The translations under genes and the position numbers were made by a program. A DNA stretch of 64,000 bases, from positions 794,305 through 858,304 of the forward strand of contig JAAOMT010000503.1 of the NCBI GenBank assembly GCA_016748015.1, in the 5' to 3' direction. This document shows positions 50,103 through 59,625 of the stretch, one piece after another. Under the pieces are notes generated by a model. The model saw only the letters and a program-made list of their open reading frames with translations, made no database searches and had not been told where the DNA came from. Position 1 is the first letter of the stretch. Each line of letters opens with the position of its first letter. Source of the DNA: Geosiphon pyriformis (lineage: Eukaryota; Glomeromycota; Glomeromycetes; Archaeosporales; Geosiphonaceae).

Positions 50103-50627
50103 TAACGAGTAAGACCCAAATACTACCTAAACTATGATACCACAGAAGGAATTATATTATAGACATAAATCATGCATTTTCTACACATAATTAGACACTT
50201 GGCCCAATCAAGGATTCACTACACTGAATTAAAAGTAGGTGAGAATAACTTCAACCCATGAATTTTCTCAATAATACCATTCAGATTCCTAGAGTCAAAA
50301 ATAAACTCACTAAGAAACAATCTAGTATACTCAATATTGCTCTTGGTCTCAGCACCAGACATTCGCCACAAAGCAATAACATGCTTAATAGTGTCCTCAC
50401 TTAAAAAGGAAGGCTTAGCAGCCAGTATACTATCATAATTCATACCACCAAAGTCAACCTCAGATCTAAGACAAGCAATGTCCTTAGAAACTTCAACTAT
50501 GAAGTTAGCAAAATTGTTACCAGCATTCTTTATGGAAATAATATTTTTCTCAACCTGAACAGTCTTAACAGCATTATCATCAAGAAGACGAGACATCAAA
50601 GCAACCAAAAAACCAACAGACTTAATA
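50073..50627 (-). mobile_element. 5'-truncated LINE ORF1-only insertion with tail T6 and TSD
   Basis: In minus orientation it begins at 50,627 inside the ORF1 coiled-coil (IKSVGFLVALMSRLL), ends with a stop at 50,219, then the tail T6 (ATTGGGCCAAGTGTC, GTAGAAAATGCATGATT, TTTAGGTAGTATTTGGG, GTTAAATAA) and a (TAA)n tract at 50,073-50,102. The direct repeat AATACATTA flanks it exactly at 50,064-50,072 and 50,628-50,636 (11 of 12 if extended by three bases). It lies in reverse inside the 46.9-kb LINE, whose translation resumes on the far side. Confidence 0.85.
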
Positions 50628-50653
50628 AATACATTAATTAACAAAAAAATCAC
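50219..50653 (-). pseudogene. C-terminal half of a LINE ORF1 protein, frame intact
   Basis: The open frame contains IACLRSEVDFGGMNYDSIL, SEDTIKHVIALWRMSGAE and LFLSEFIFDSRNLNGIIEKI. It has no start of its own: the first nine codons are host LINE sequence beyond the insertion point at 50,627. Being stop-free while its surroundings are riddled with stops suggests that it inserted more recently. Confidence 0.75.
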
Positions 50654-51420
50654 ATATATAAATAAATTTTTTAATATTAATCACAATGCTGTTTATATTA
50701 TTATTGGCTTTAAAAGTTTTTTGAATCTGGTTTTAAGAACTATTTATATGTAAGCCAATAATAATCATTAAAAATTCAATATAAAAAATGTTAATAATAT
50801 TAAATAAAAATTTTTCAGAATTTTAATGTTTCATATTGTTGCCATATTTGTTAATAATTTTGCTGCTGTAAAAAAATTTTCAAACATGAATAAGATGTAA
50901 AATATTGTTTATAAAGTAGTTTGTCTTTTAGTAAATAAAATATTTTTTAAGTCTTAATTTAAGAATTATAATATTATTTTTACAAAATCTTTATTTTGTT
51001 TTTATAAATTGGAAATTTTGGTTTTTAAATTAATCAAAACATTTTATTTGGCCCTAAATAATATATTTAAAACTTTGGCTTTTATTTAATACTAATAATA
51101 TCTCTAACATAAAAGTATTTATTAATTTAAATACTTATTTTAATGTTGTTTAGTCTGTTTTATTAAGAATTAAGAAGTCATATTAAGCTTTTAAAATAAC
51201 AAAATTTTAACATACTAAAGAAATAGTATTAAGTTTGCTATTAACAATAGAATAAAAAAGTTTGAGATAAATAAAAGTCATACTATTTAAAATGTTTTAA
51301 AGCATTTTTTTTATAAAATATTATTAAACTATTTGATAGTTAAAAAAAATTGGTGTTGAAATTTGAATTGGCCAAATCTAGAATAGATATTATTATAAAG
51401 AGTGGACAAAAAATTATAAA

Positions 51421-52282
51421 ATATTAAATAAAATACTGTTATAATTTAAAAATTTAGCAAAAGAATCATAAAATAATATAAATTATCTAATCATAATATA
51501 ACACAATAATAATCTTAGAAAAGTAATAATTAATATAGTAATAAGTACTATTTCATAATAGTAACAAATACTAATTTACAATAATAATTATACCAACTGA
51601 TAATAGTAGCAAACATCAAGTTAAGATATCAAAAAAAAGTTTTACAATGTGTTTTTTTGTAAAACTACAAACATATATATATATAGTAGTTTTAATATTA
51701 AAAAAAACAACAAGTTATCAAACAATTTATTTAACAGTTCTATTTTAATTATTTTTTAGTCTTTACTTTTAAATCAAAAAGAAATAAAAAAAATATTAAA
51801 AATTAAATTATTATAACTCAAAGTATTAAGAAATTTATTTGTATTATTTATTGAATAAAACTATTATTTATTAGCTAAATTTCTTAGAAAAATAATTTCT
51901 GATCAAGATTATTTATATTGTTATTAATTAATAAAAACTTTATTATAAGAATTAGAAAAAATGTTAAAGACTATTAATATTTTATGTTTCTAGATTAAAA
52001 AAACACATTAGACAATTGCAAAAATAGTCTTAAAAAAAACCCTAAACAATGGGTAAATTTCAATTTAGTCTTTGGAAAAGAATACATAAACACATACACA
52101 ATAATTAAAAATTGAGAAATAACTTATATTATAATATTAAGAGAAAGTTTTTAGTATAACAGTAATATTATTACACAAATAGAATTGAAGAACTTATAAA
52201 AAACTAATTGTAATTAAAATGAAATATTAGTTATTAAAATAACCAAGAAAACCATTTCATAATAATACTTAAAATATGGTGT
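51421..52282. other. AT-rich decayed DNA, no recognisable feature
   Basis: Follows the last readable RT-like segment. There are short TAATAGTAA-type repeats near 51,540-51,620 but no domain or terminal repeat. Confidence 0.5.
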
Positions 52283-53104
52283 TGTTATTTATAGAAAATA
52301 GAAATTATAATAATAAGTAAAATAGCCAATTAGAAATAGGCATAATAAAAAAAAATTGTAGGATTTCTCTTAAAAAATTACAAGATTCCAGAATTTCAGA
52401 ATTCTTTTCAAAAAATTACAGAATTTTAAAAAATCTTGTATAATATGAAATATGTATATATAGTAAGAATGTTAAAAGCAGAAAACGTAATTTCAAAAAA
52501 ATTCAATAGAATAAATAAAATTCAATTCAATTCAATTCAAAACAACAATACTTTTTCTTTTAAAAAATAGTTTTCTAAAACTTAAAATGGAATTATTTTC
52601 ATATTAATAAAATTATTTATTATTATTCAATCCATAATATTATCACTTAATTAAAGAAATATTAATTTATTTCACTATATTAACATTTTATATTGATAAA
52701 ATTCAATATTTAATCATACTAGATTAATAGCTCTTGATTACAGTTATTAATAGAATACTAATTTTTTATTTTTTATTTTTATTTTTTGTTGTTTATTAAT
52801 TAATTAAAAAAATTAAGCATTGAGTATTTGATGTTAAGAATAGCCTAATAAAAAACTCAGGATAAGAGTAAAAATTTAAGAATAGCTTACTAAAAGAATA
52901 TAACTGTTAGAATAAACTGGTTATTATGCTAAAAAAAAAAATTCACAGAAAAAATCATTAATTAAATCTCTGTTTATTATACAAAAAACTCAACCAAAAC
53001 TTTTAGACTCCAAAACCTTCAAAAATTACCAATATTACCAACTATTAAATACCAAGTTACAAATTTGTTATTTGTTCCAACACTCCAAATAATTATCTGT
53101 AATA
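52283..53104 (+). mobile_element. Solo LTR, family 2 (822 bp), degenerate
   Basis: Aligns along its length with the LTR at 56,619: TGTTATTTATAGAAAATAG start, repeated AAATTACA-GATTCCAGAATT blocks, ATTATACAAAAAACTCAACC, CAAGTTACAAATTTGTTATT, and end CTGTAATA. Flanks GTGT (52,279-52,282) and GTAT (53,105-53,108) form a 4-bp duplication with one transition. No gag or pol lies beside it. Confidence 0.78.
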
Positions 53105-54147
53105 GTATTATCAATATCTTTTATTAAATTATATTATTAATAATACTTTTTATAATATTATGTATTTTATTGGTTTTGGTAAATTGTTGAATATAATAAT
53201 AGATTTATTTAATAAGAAAACAGTTGGTTTTTCTGGTATTTTAAATAAATATAATAATATTGTAACAAAATAGTATTGAATATGTTTTTAAATATTTTAA
53301 TCTTTTGTTTAATAGATAAATCTGTTTCTTAATCTTAAAGAAAAGCTTGAGTTTTAATAATTTCCAAACCATATAAATAGAAAAATATATTTTTAAAATT
53401 GTTAAAAACTCTTTATCTTCTTAATTTTATAACCATAATCAAAGCAAAGAATAAAAAAACTGCACCTGATATTTTTCCTGAGATATCTAATAAAATTTCA
53501 ACCAGAGGTGCTTTTTCTGTTGTAAAAGCAACCTGGCAGAATGTTTTAAAAGCCTTCTCTTTATCTAGTAATCATGAAAAGCTGTTTTTGGTAGCTATTG
53601 AAGCAACTTTTTCATCTTTGGCTGGTTTTTCACCAGTTAAAGTTCTTTCAAAAAGACACATTTGAATTAGTTCTAGTGTTGCCTCCACCCCTACTAAGAG
53701 CCCAAAAGTTTTTAATAATAGATCTGTAAACAAGCTGGTTTTTCTTTTTTTTGCTTCAACATCTGATGCTGCTAGCATCACCTCTTCAAAAAAATAGTCA
53801 AAAAAACTAAAAGTTCAAAAAAGTGGAAGCAGTCACTTGTCTCTGCTATTATTACACCAAACTCTTTTGTGGTTTCCAATAAGATCTTAGATGAGATCTC
53901 TATAGTATCATTTAGCATATCATCTAAGATGGGCCTAAATTAACCATTGGCTGTATTGCCAAATGTAGTGTCTTCTGGTAAATCATCACCAGTTTTGAAA
54001 GCAAAACAATCTCTTTCTGTTGGGTCACCTGTTTTTGAAAACTGGACTGATCAAATAGAAACTGAATCATCTTCTTCTCTAGTTTCTGGTGCTACTTCTG
54101 GTGGTGTTTAGGAAACTATTACTAGTTGTTAAAAATTTGCTGGGTGG

Positions 54148-54600
54148 ATGGCATCCACTTTGGTGTTTGATACTATTTTCAAGATCAAATTGGCTTATGT
54201 TAAGACTGTTTTTCAGTCTGTGTATGGTTTTTTGGGTGTGAAACTCTTCTGTATGGAGTTTGTCTCTCAAACCTCTTTAAATGCTGTATTTTTGGTTGAG
54301 CTTACAAGCTCTGTTTACCTTGTTACTTTTAAAATTGCCAAGTTTTTGGTGGTTTCTGAGTCTGGCTCTTCTTTTATTGCTGTTGTATTATGTGATATGT
54401 TTTTGGGTGTGTTTGCCATTAATATTAAAACAGCTTTTAGTGTTTTTGGTGTGGTTGCTCATGTTGTGCTAAAGCCTGTTGGCATTTGGCAATATGTGGT
54501 GGTTTATTTTGAGAAGTTGGACTCTGCTGTGTCTGTTCTAAATTATTGGTTAGTTTTGGTAAACAAAAATAGTGTTAGAATCCTCTCTTTGGTAAATTAA
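54148..54600 (+). pseudogene. ORF1 central segment (LINE ORF1-only unit)
   Basis: 150 open codons without its own start, matching 44,520-44,970 of the second copy (FKIKLAYIKTVFQFVHGFWV-like). It ends at a TAA where CAA would continue the frame (QNKTILFC). Function unknown; RRM-like by position in related ORF1 proteins. Confidence 0.65.
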
Positions 54601-54663
54601 AATAAAACTATTCTATTTTGTAATAGATTTAAGGCCAAATTGGTCAATCTTTCTTCTGGTTGT

Positions 54664-55637
54664 TGTTACCAGTAGAATTTTAGCTATTAATTAGCATGAA
54701 ATTACCCTTATAATTCCTATTATTAATTAGCATATAGTATTATTATTTTGATTATCACTTATTATTTAATCAAATTATCAAATATCATTACTCAATCAAT
54801 AATCCGATTTGTACTATAAAAATTAAGATGATCAAATTACACAATACTCTAAACCATTTAACATAGTCAAAATTCGCCGAAATTAATAAAAATTGGCCGA
54901 AATAATCAATAGTTCAGTGAAATAACTTGTAAATTTGCTGAAATGTATCTTTAGTTCACTCAAATTATAGCAAAGAAAAAAGTGCAAGTTCAAAGATTAG
55001 TATTATAACAAGTTGTATAAAAGAAGAGCTTCTCTCTTCAAAAAAATGTATCTTCTCATAGTATCTTATCATAGTATCTTACTTTAGATATCTTAATTGA
55101 AACAAATCATCTTTTTACAAAATAAAATAAAAATTAAATATTCAAAAACCAATTTTTTTGATTATTACACTTGAAATTCTCTTAATACAAACTAACGTTT
55201 TGAAATTGATTAGCTACCAATTTCAGTAATCTGTTAGTGACTTCAGGTCTGAATAAAAAACATTTTCCTTAACACAATTCTATTTTTTTCACATTTTTTT
55301 TATTTTTCCTTTCTTTTCCTATTATAATTATTAGGGTAGTCTATAGACAAGATTCCTGTAGAAAAGTTGACTTTCACAGCAAAGTAACTACACATTTTTA
55401 GTGAGCTTCCAAACGAGCAATTTCTGAGAAAAAGTTGATATTTACTACAACATAACTACACAAAGTAATTGACATAGAATTGGCCATTCCACTTATAAGC
55501 CCAGCAGTTCAAATTATAGGAGATAATTTGAAGATAAATTCAGTTACTGGAGGTCCAACTACTTCCTGAGAACATGAATTCACAGCAAATCAATATTAAC
55601 AGCATTCAAGAAAAAAGACCAAAAACTTTTAGTAACA
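54664..55637 (+). mobile_element. Solo LTR, family 1 (974 bp) inside ORF1
   Basis: Starts TGTTACCAGTAGAATTTTAG and ends AAAACTTTTAGTAACA. TATAAAAG at 55,016 is followed by AAGAGCTTCTCTCTTC. Flanks TTGT and CTGT form a 4-bp duplication with one transition. The paralogous unit at 45,020-45,060 shows the uninterrupted site (GGCTGTATTG), confirming the exact ends. Confidence 0.9.
55016..55023 (+). promoter_or_regulatory. TATA box of LTR family 1
   Basis: TATAAAAG conserved in two copies and TATAAAAA in the third, at the same place and followed by a shared pyrimidine-rich AAGAGCTTCTC leader. Confidence 0.6.
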
Positions 55638-55857
55638 CTGTACTGCCTTTGAAATTAGTAATATAATCTCTCAAGTTGATAGTCAAACATGTTTTATTCC
55701 TTGGTCTTCTGATTCTGGTCATCATTCCCAGTTTGCTCTGGTTATGTTTAGATCTTAAGCTGATTTAGATTTTGCAATTACCAAAACTGGTACATTAAGG
55801 AAATGCCATATTTGGTGAAAAACTTCTGGTTATTAGTGTTATTTTAGATGTCAAAAG

Positions 55858-56415
55858 GTGGGCCATCTGGCTGTGAACTGTGAGATTTCTCCACTCTTCT
55901 CTTCCAAGGCTTCCAAGTTGTTTAAATCACATTTTGTGGATTTTGTATCATATGCAAAGGCCTTTTCTCTTCCCAAGCTTTCTGAGTTTCCTTTGTTGGT
56001 TGCTTCTGATCCTTTTTCTGTGGCTGTTGACAATTCTTTATTGTTTTCTCAGTTGATCTCTCTAGAATCTGATTTGGCCAAGCTTTCTGCTCTGATGGAG
56101 TCTATTATTAAGCCTATTGGTTCTTTGGTCAAAGTATTTGAACATTTTATTAATGAAAATTTGGTTTCTAGTAATAAACTTGGCCTTAAAGTCAATAAGG
56201 TTTTAGTGCATATGGGTTTCTTTAATAAGATAGTTAGTAAGTTGGGAAGAGAAATAGTTTCTTTGAAAAAAGAATGCTACATGGAAGACATTAATATGTC
56301 TGGTGATTCAGAGCTTCTGTTTATTGTAAATAATAAAATGTTTTCCAATTTGATGTCTTTTTGGAAACATAAGTCTGTTGATATTAAAACTGATCCCTTT
56401 AAAACTGCTGAGTGA
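55858..56415 (+). pseudogene. ORF1 C-terminal segment: zinc-knuckle end and coiled-coil
   Basis: 185 open codons starting within the knuckle (GHLAVNCE), then a Phe/Ser/Pro-rich linker, a helical stretch (LISLESDLAKLSALMESIIK) and DINMSGDSELLFIVNNKMFS. It parallels the 50.2-kb minus unit and the 45.4-kb copy. A stop precedes the last roughly 30 codons, which end TCAGTGTAG. Confidence 0.7.
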
Positions 56416-56504
56416 TTAGTTGGATTGGTTTTTTGTAGTACAACTTTGTTTTCTGTTATTTAAAAGATGTCATCTTTGGATAAGTTTTCTTCTGTAGCAT
56501 CAGT

Positions 56505-56618
56505 GTAGTGTGTTTTTGATTGGTCTAAATGGCTGGTCATGTGTAGAAAATACATGATTAGCATTTAGTTTAGATTACTTAGTTTGATGTATTGTTCTAG
56601 ATAGCTTTTGGGCCTCAT
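56505..56618 (+). repeat. LINE 3' tail, copy T5, truncated by an LTR
   Basis: GATTGGTCTAAATGGCTGG, CATGTGTAGAAAATACATGA, TTAGTTTAGATTA and CTAGATAGCTTTTGGGCC, interrupted at TCAT by the LTR start at 56,619. Confidence 0.8.
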
Positions 56619-57441
56619 TGTTACTCATAGAATATAGGAAGTATATTAGCATATAAAATTAGCCAATCAGAAGTAGCCATAGTAAATGTGGAATTCCAGG
56701 ATTCTTTTCAAAGGAATTGCAAGATTCCAGGAATTTCAGGATTCTTGTACAAGAAATTGCAGGATTCCAGAATTCCAGAATTTCTCTCATAAGAATTGCA
56801 GGATTCCTGGTGTGAGGAATTGAGGAATCTTAATTATGTATATATAATAATAGTATTAGAAGTAAAAAAGACAGATCTCTTTATTTAGATTTAATCTAAG
56901 CAATTTTCTACTTCACAAATATTAATAAATAATTATTCAATATTTCAAAATTCACTCTCCACTATCAGCACTTCATGTTGATAACAATTGATACTTAATA
57001 CTACTGAAACAATAGCTCTTGATCATGGCTATTGACGGGATACTAATACACAAATTGTCTTGGCTTATTTTTTCTATTTTTTTTTATTTTTTTTTATTTT
57101 TTTTGTTATTACTTTGGGTTTACTAATTGATTATGGATTAAGCACTGAATTATTGACATCAAGAATTGCCTGGTAAAAGACCCCTGCAAATGGGTAGTAT
57201 ATGTAAAGAATATGGATTACTTACTAGAGGATTGCCAGCCATCAAGCTGAAGAAAAAAATTGACAGAATTGCAATTCTGAAAAGCTTCAGATAAACAACT
57301 ATTGAATCTCTGTTTATTATACAAAGGACTCAACCAAAACTTTTAGATAACAATACCTTCAGATCAACACCAACATATCAACCAAGCACCAAGTTACAGG
57401 TTTGTTATTTGATTTGAGACCCCAAATATTCACCTGTAATA
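56619..57441 (+). mobile_element. 5' LTR of a plus-strand Ty3-type element (family 2, 823 bp)
   Basis: Starts TGTTACTCATAGAATATAGG and ends CTGTAATA. It contains degenerate palindromic blocks of GGATTCCAGGAATT type (56,690-56,815) and a TATATATAATAATAG segment near 56,838. Its reverse complement recurs at 59,626-60,492. A primer-binding site and gag follow directly. Confidence 0.88.
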
Positions 57442-57443
57442 TT

Positions 57444-57461
57444 TGGTGCTCTCTGTGAGGT
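57444..57461 (+). promoter_or_regulatory. Putative tRNA primer-binding site
   Basis: TGGTGCTCTCTGTGAGGT starts two bases after the LTR end. TGG pairs with a tRNA 3' CCA, and the position is right for minus-strand priming. The tRNA was not identified. Confidence 0.6.
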
Positions 57462-57499
57462 ATAATTCTACAGAGAACCAGTACCGACAACAATTATCC

Positions 57500-59625
57500 A
57501 AAAGTAATAGAATCAGAAATCATAGGAGCAAACCATTTAGGATTCACCAAATTCTTGTTTCAACAGTACAGCCAACAATTAGAATTAAACAATAACCATT
57601 TCTCAGCAGAATCAGCCTTTAACTTTTATGTTAACAATAAAATCACAGACTGCTTAAGAAGAACAGTTAATATTGAATCTACAAAAGAGAATTTTTATAC
57701 AGAGTTGTTTCAACATACCAGCTTACCAAGAAACTACAGTTTTGCACCAATTATCAGGAAAATCAATCAAGTCATTGAAAGGTACACCCAACAACAATTC
57801 CCCATTACCTATGCAGACAAAGGCAAGGAAAGATTGCAAACACCAGCAGTAACACCAAAACAAATATAACTCTCCACTTGGAAAAAAACCAGAGTTGAAT
57901 TACCAACCAATCTATCATACTATTATACATCCAGAAGTGTCATCAATATCTCTTCAATAGATGCATTCACATCAAACATAACATCAACTTTTGAACAATT
58001 CCCATTTCAAAGTAAACAAAAAAGAACAGAATTGTTAGGACCATACAGCAAATATTTTGAAAAATTTACATTGCAATCACCAATGCCATCAAGATTTTGA
58101 TCACCACTACTTCAACCAGATTTTGGAACCATGAGTTCATGGGAAATAATTGAATTGGAAAAAAAAAAAGTGAGAATCAGGAATTTATTTACCAAAACCT
58201 GATCCTAGAAAATCAGAAACTTGAAACTCCAAACATTTAAACCCAGAACAATCTAAACCCCAAAATAATTAATCAGCAAAACTTATCTCCAGTAATTGTC
58301 ATTGATCAGCCACCAACTGAACTGATTATTAAACCAATTCAACAGCAGCCACTTTAGCAACTGCTCTAACAACCATTTCAACCACCTTAACAACTACTGC
58401 AGCCACTTCTACAGTTACAACAACAACTTCAACCACCACACCAACAACCAATTGTATCAATAGCTTATGCTCCAATAGTTAAACTTCAGAAATTCACCAG
58501 TGAAGAGGATGACACCCAGGTATGGCTGAATGACATGGAAAAAGCCATTACAGCTAACAGATAAGACGATGCCAGAGTCATGCAAGCCATCCCTTATTTT
58601 TTCCAAGATATCATCAACTTATGGTATTAAAGCTTAGCTAATAAACCACAGAATTTTCATGCATTCAAGCTTGCATTCCTACAATACTTCAGCAATAATA
58701 ATAGTATCAATCACTTAGCAAATACCTTCACCATCATCAAACAAAAAAAAAATGAAGCAGTTACCACTTACCTAGGACACTTCCACAGAAATTTACATCA
58801 AATTCAGGCCATACAGACTGATTATTTTACAGCCTCACAAATTCTGAATCAATTCATTAGAGGACTGTGCAGTAGTATCCTCCAACATGTACACCTAATA
58901 CATCCAGTAGACCTTCAAGTCACAGTTACAAATGCCAGAAATTTTGAAGCAGCTAAACTCAAAGCAAACCACACCCAAGCTGTAAATCTAGTAATAAATA
59001 GATCATCTGACTTGAATTCTAAATTGAAACAACTCAGAAATTCAATTAATCAGAAATTAGAAGGATACTTAGTTGACAATTGTGCAATTTATCAACCCCT
59101 ACAACAATGCAATAATTCCAGAAATGTGAATTGTTTCCAAAATCAGTCATGTTCATCATCATCATCCAATCAACCATGGCAGCCAGAGATGCAAGTCTGT
59201 CACAACTATAGTAAACAAAGTCACATTAGAGCTAACTGCCATTCTTATAGTAATCTACAATCGAGAAATCAATACTGAAATTCTGATCACAGAGTTCAAA
59301 TCCCGAATACTTACTCAAATCAAGAACAATATTAGTTCACTTACTTGCCAATGACACAACAGACAATATATCAACCACCCATATATCAACCTCCAGTTTA
59401 TCAACTATTGTCACAAGTAATATATTAACCACTACAGTCACAAATAATTTATCAGACACCTGCAGTTCAAACACTGTCATCAAACCCAGCTCAAATAACA
59501 TCAGGAAACCCTAGATCAAGAGTTATGCAAAATTGGAGATCAGCAATGGTTGTTCACCAACTGATTCCCAGCTCCTCCATACAACAATTAGGATTATGTT
59601 CTCGGAATTTGAGAACTAAACACAC
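57500..59625 (+). pseudogene. Degenerate Ty3-type gag, cut by a reversed element
   Basis: Gag packages element RNA. The translation begins about KVIESEIIGANHLG, with an N-terminal region (PRNYSFAPIIRKINQVIERY), a Gln/Pro/Thr-rich linker, a capsid-like retrotransposon gag part (KLQKFTSEEDDTQVWLNDME, AFLQYFSNNNSINHLANTF, LGHFHRNLHQIQAI) and a knuckle near 59,190-59,235 reading CHNYSKQSHIRANC, where the second cysteine is now tyrosine. A YQPP-repeat region follows. At least six in-frame stops occur, several at likely Gln codons. It ends abruptly at 59,625 where the LTR of another element begins. Confidence 0.75.

Larger units (their letters stand above)
46940..51420 (+). mobile_element. Nested long LINE: gag-like ORF1, endonuclease, start of RT
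   Basis: Read through two insertions, the pieces are collinear with one LINE. A gag-like region at 46,967-47,735 (KLFALDVGFIAVFGKSL, FGKIVSIKIQLIGF) has an RRM-like segment. After the solo LTR come a degenerate zinc knuckle (CAKYGKIDHIFNIYK, 48,825-48,870) and a basic stretch (KKQAPMFCLISFNNITWISI). An endonuclease-like part at 49,480-50,072 includes FIILKDNFNKD and KTIDFIFILFNLVN. After the reversed ORF1 unit (50,073-50,627) it resumes with INHNAVYIIIGF and runs toward the RT (about 50,660-51,420). It is dead throughout, with dozens of stops. Where it ends is unclear. Confidence 0.65.
53390..56618 (+). mobile_element. LINE ORF1-only unit, better preserved copy, with tail T5
   Basis: Parts in order: basic N-terminus (IKAKNKKTAPDIFPEISNKI), Ser/Thr-rich centre, a conserved segment around 54,148-54,600 (FAINIKTAFSVFGVVAHVVL), the solo LTR, then SNIISQVDSQTCFIPWSSDS, a knuckle (CYFRCQKVGHLAVNC near 55,835-55,880), a Pro/Ser linker, coiled-coil frame 55,858-56,415 and tail T5 at 56,505-56,618. 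It lacks endonuclease and RT. Stops sit at positions that are Gln or Trp codons elsewhere. The tail is cut by the next LTR. Confidence 0.82.
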
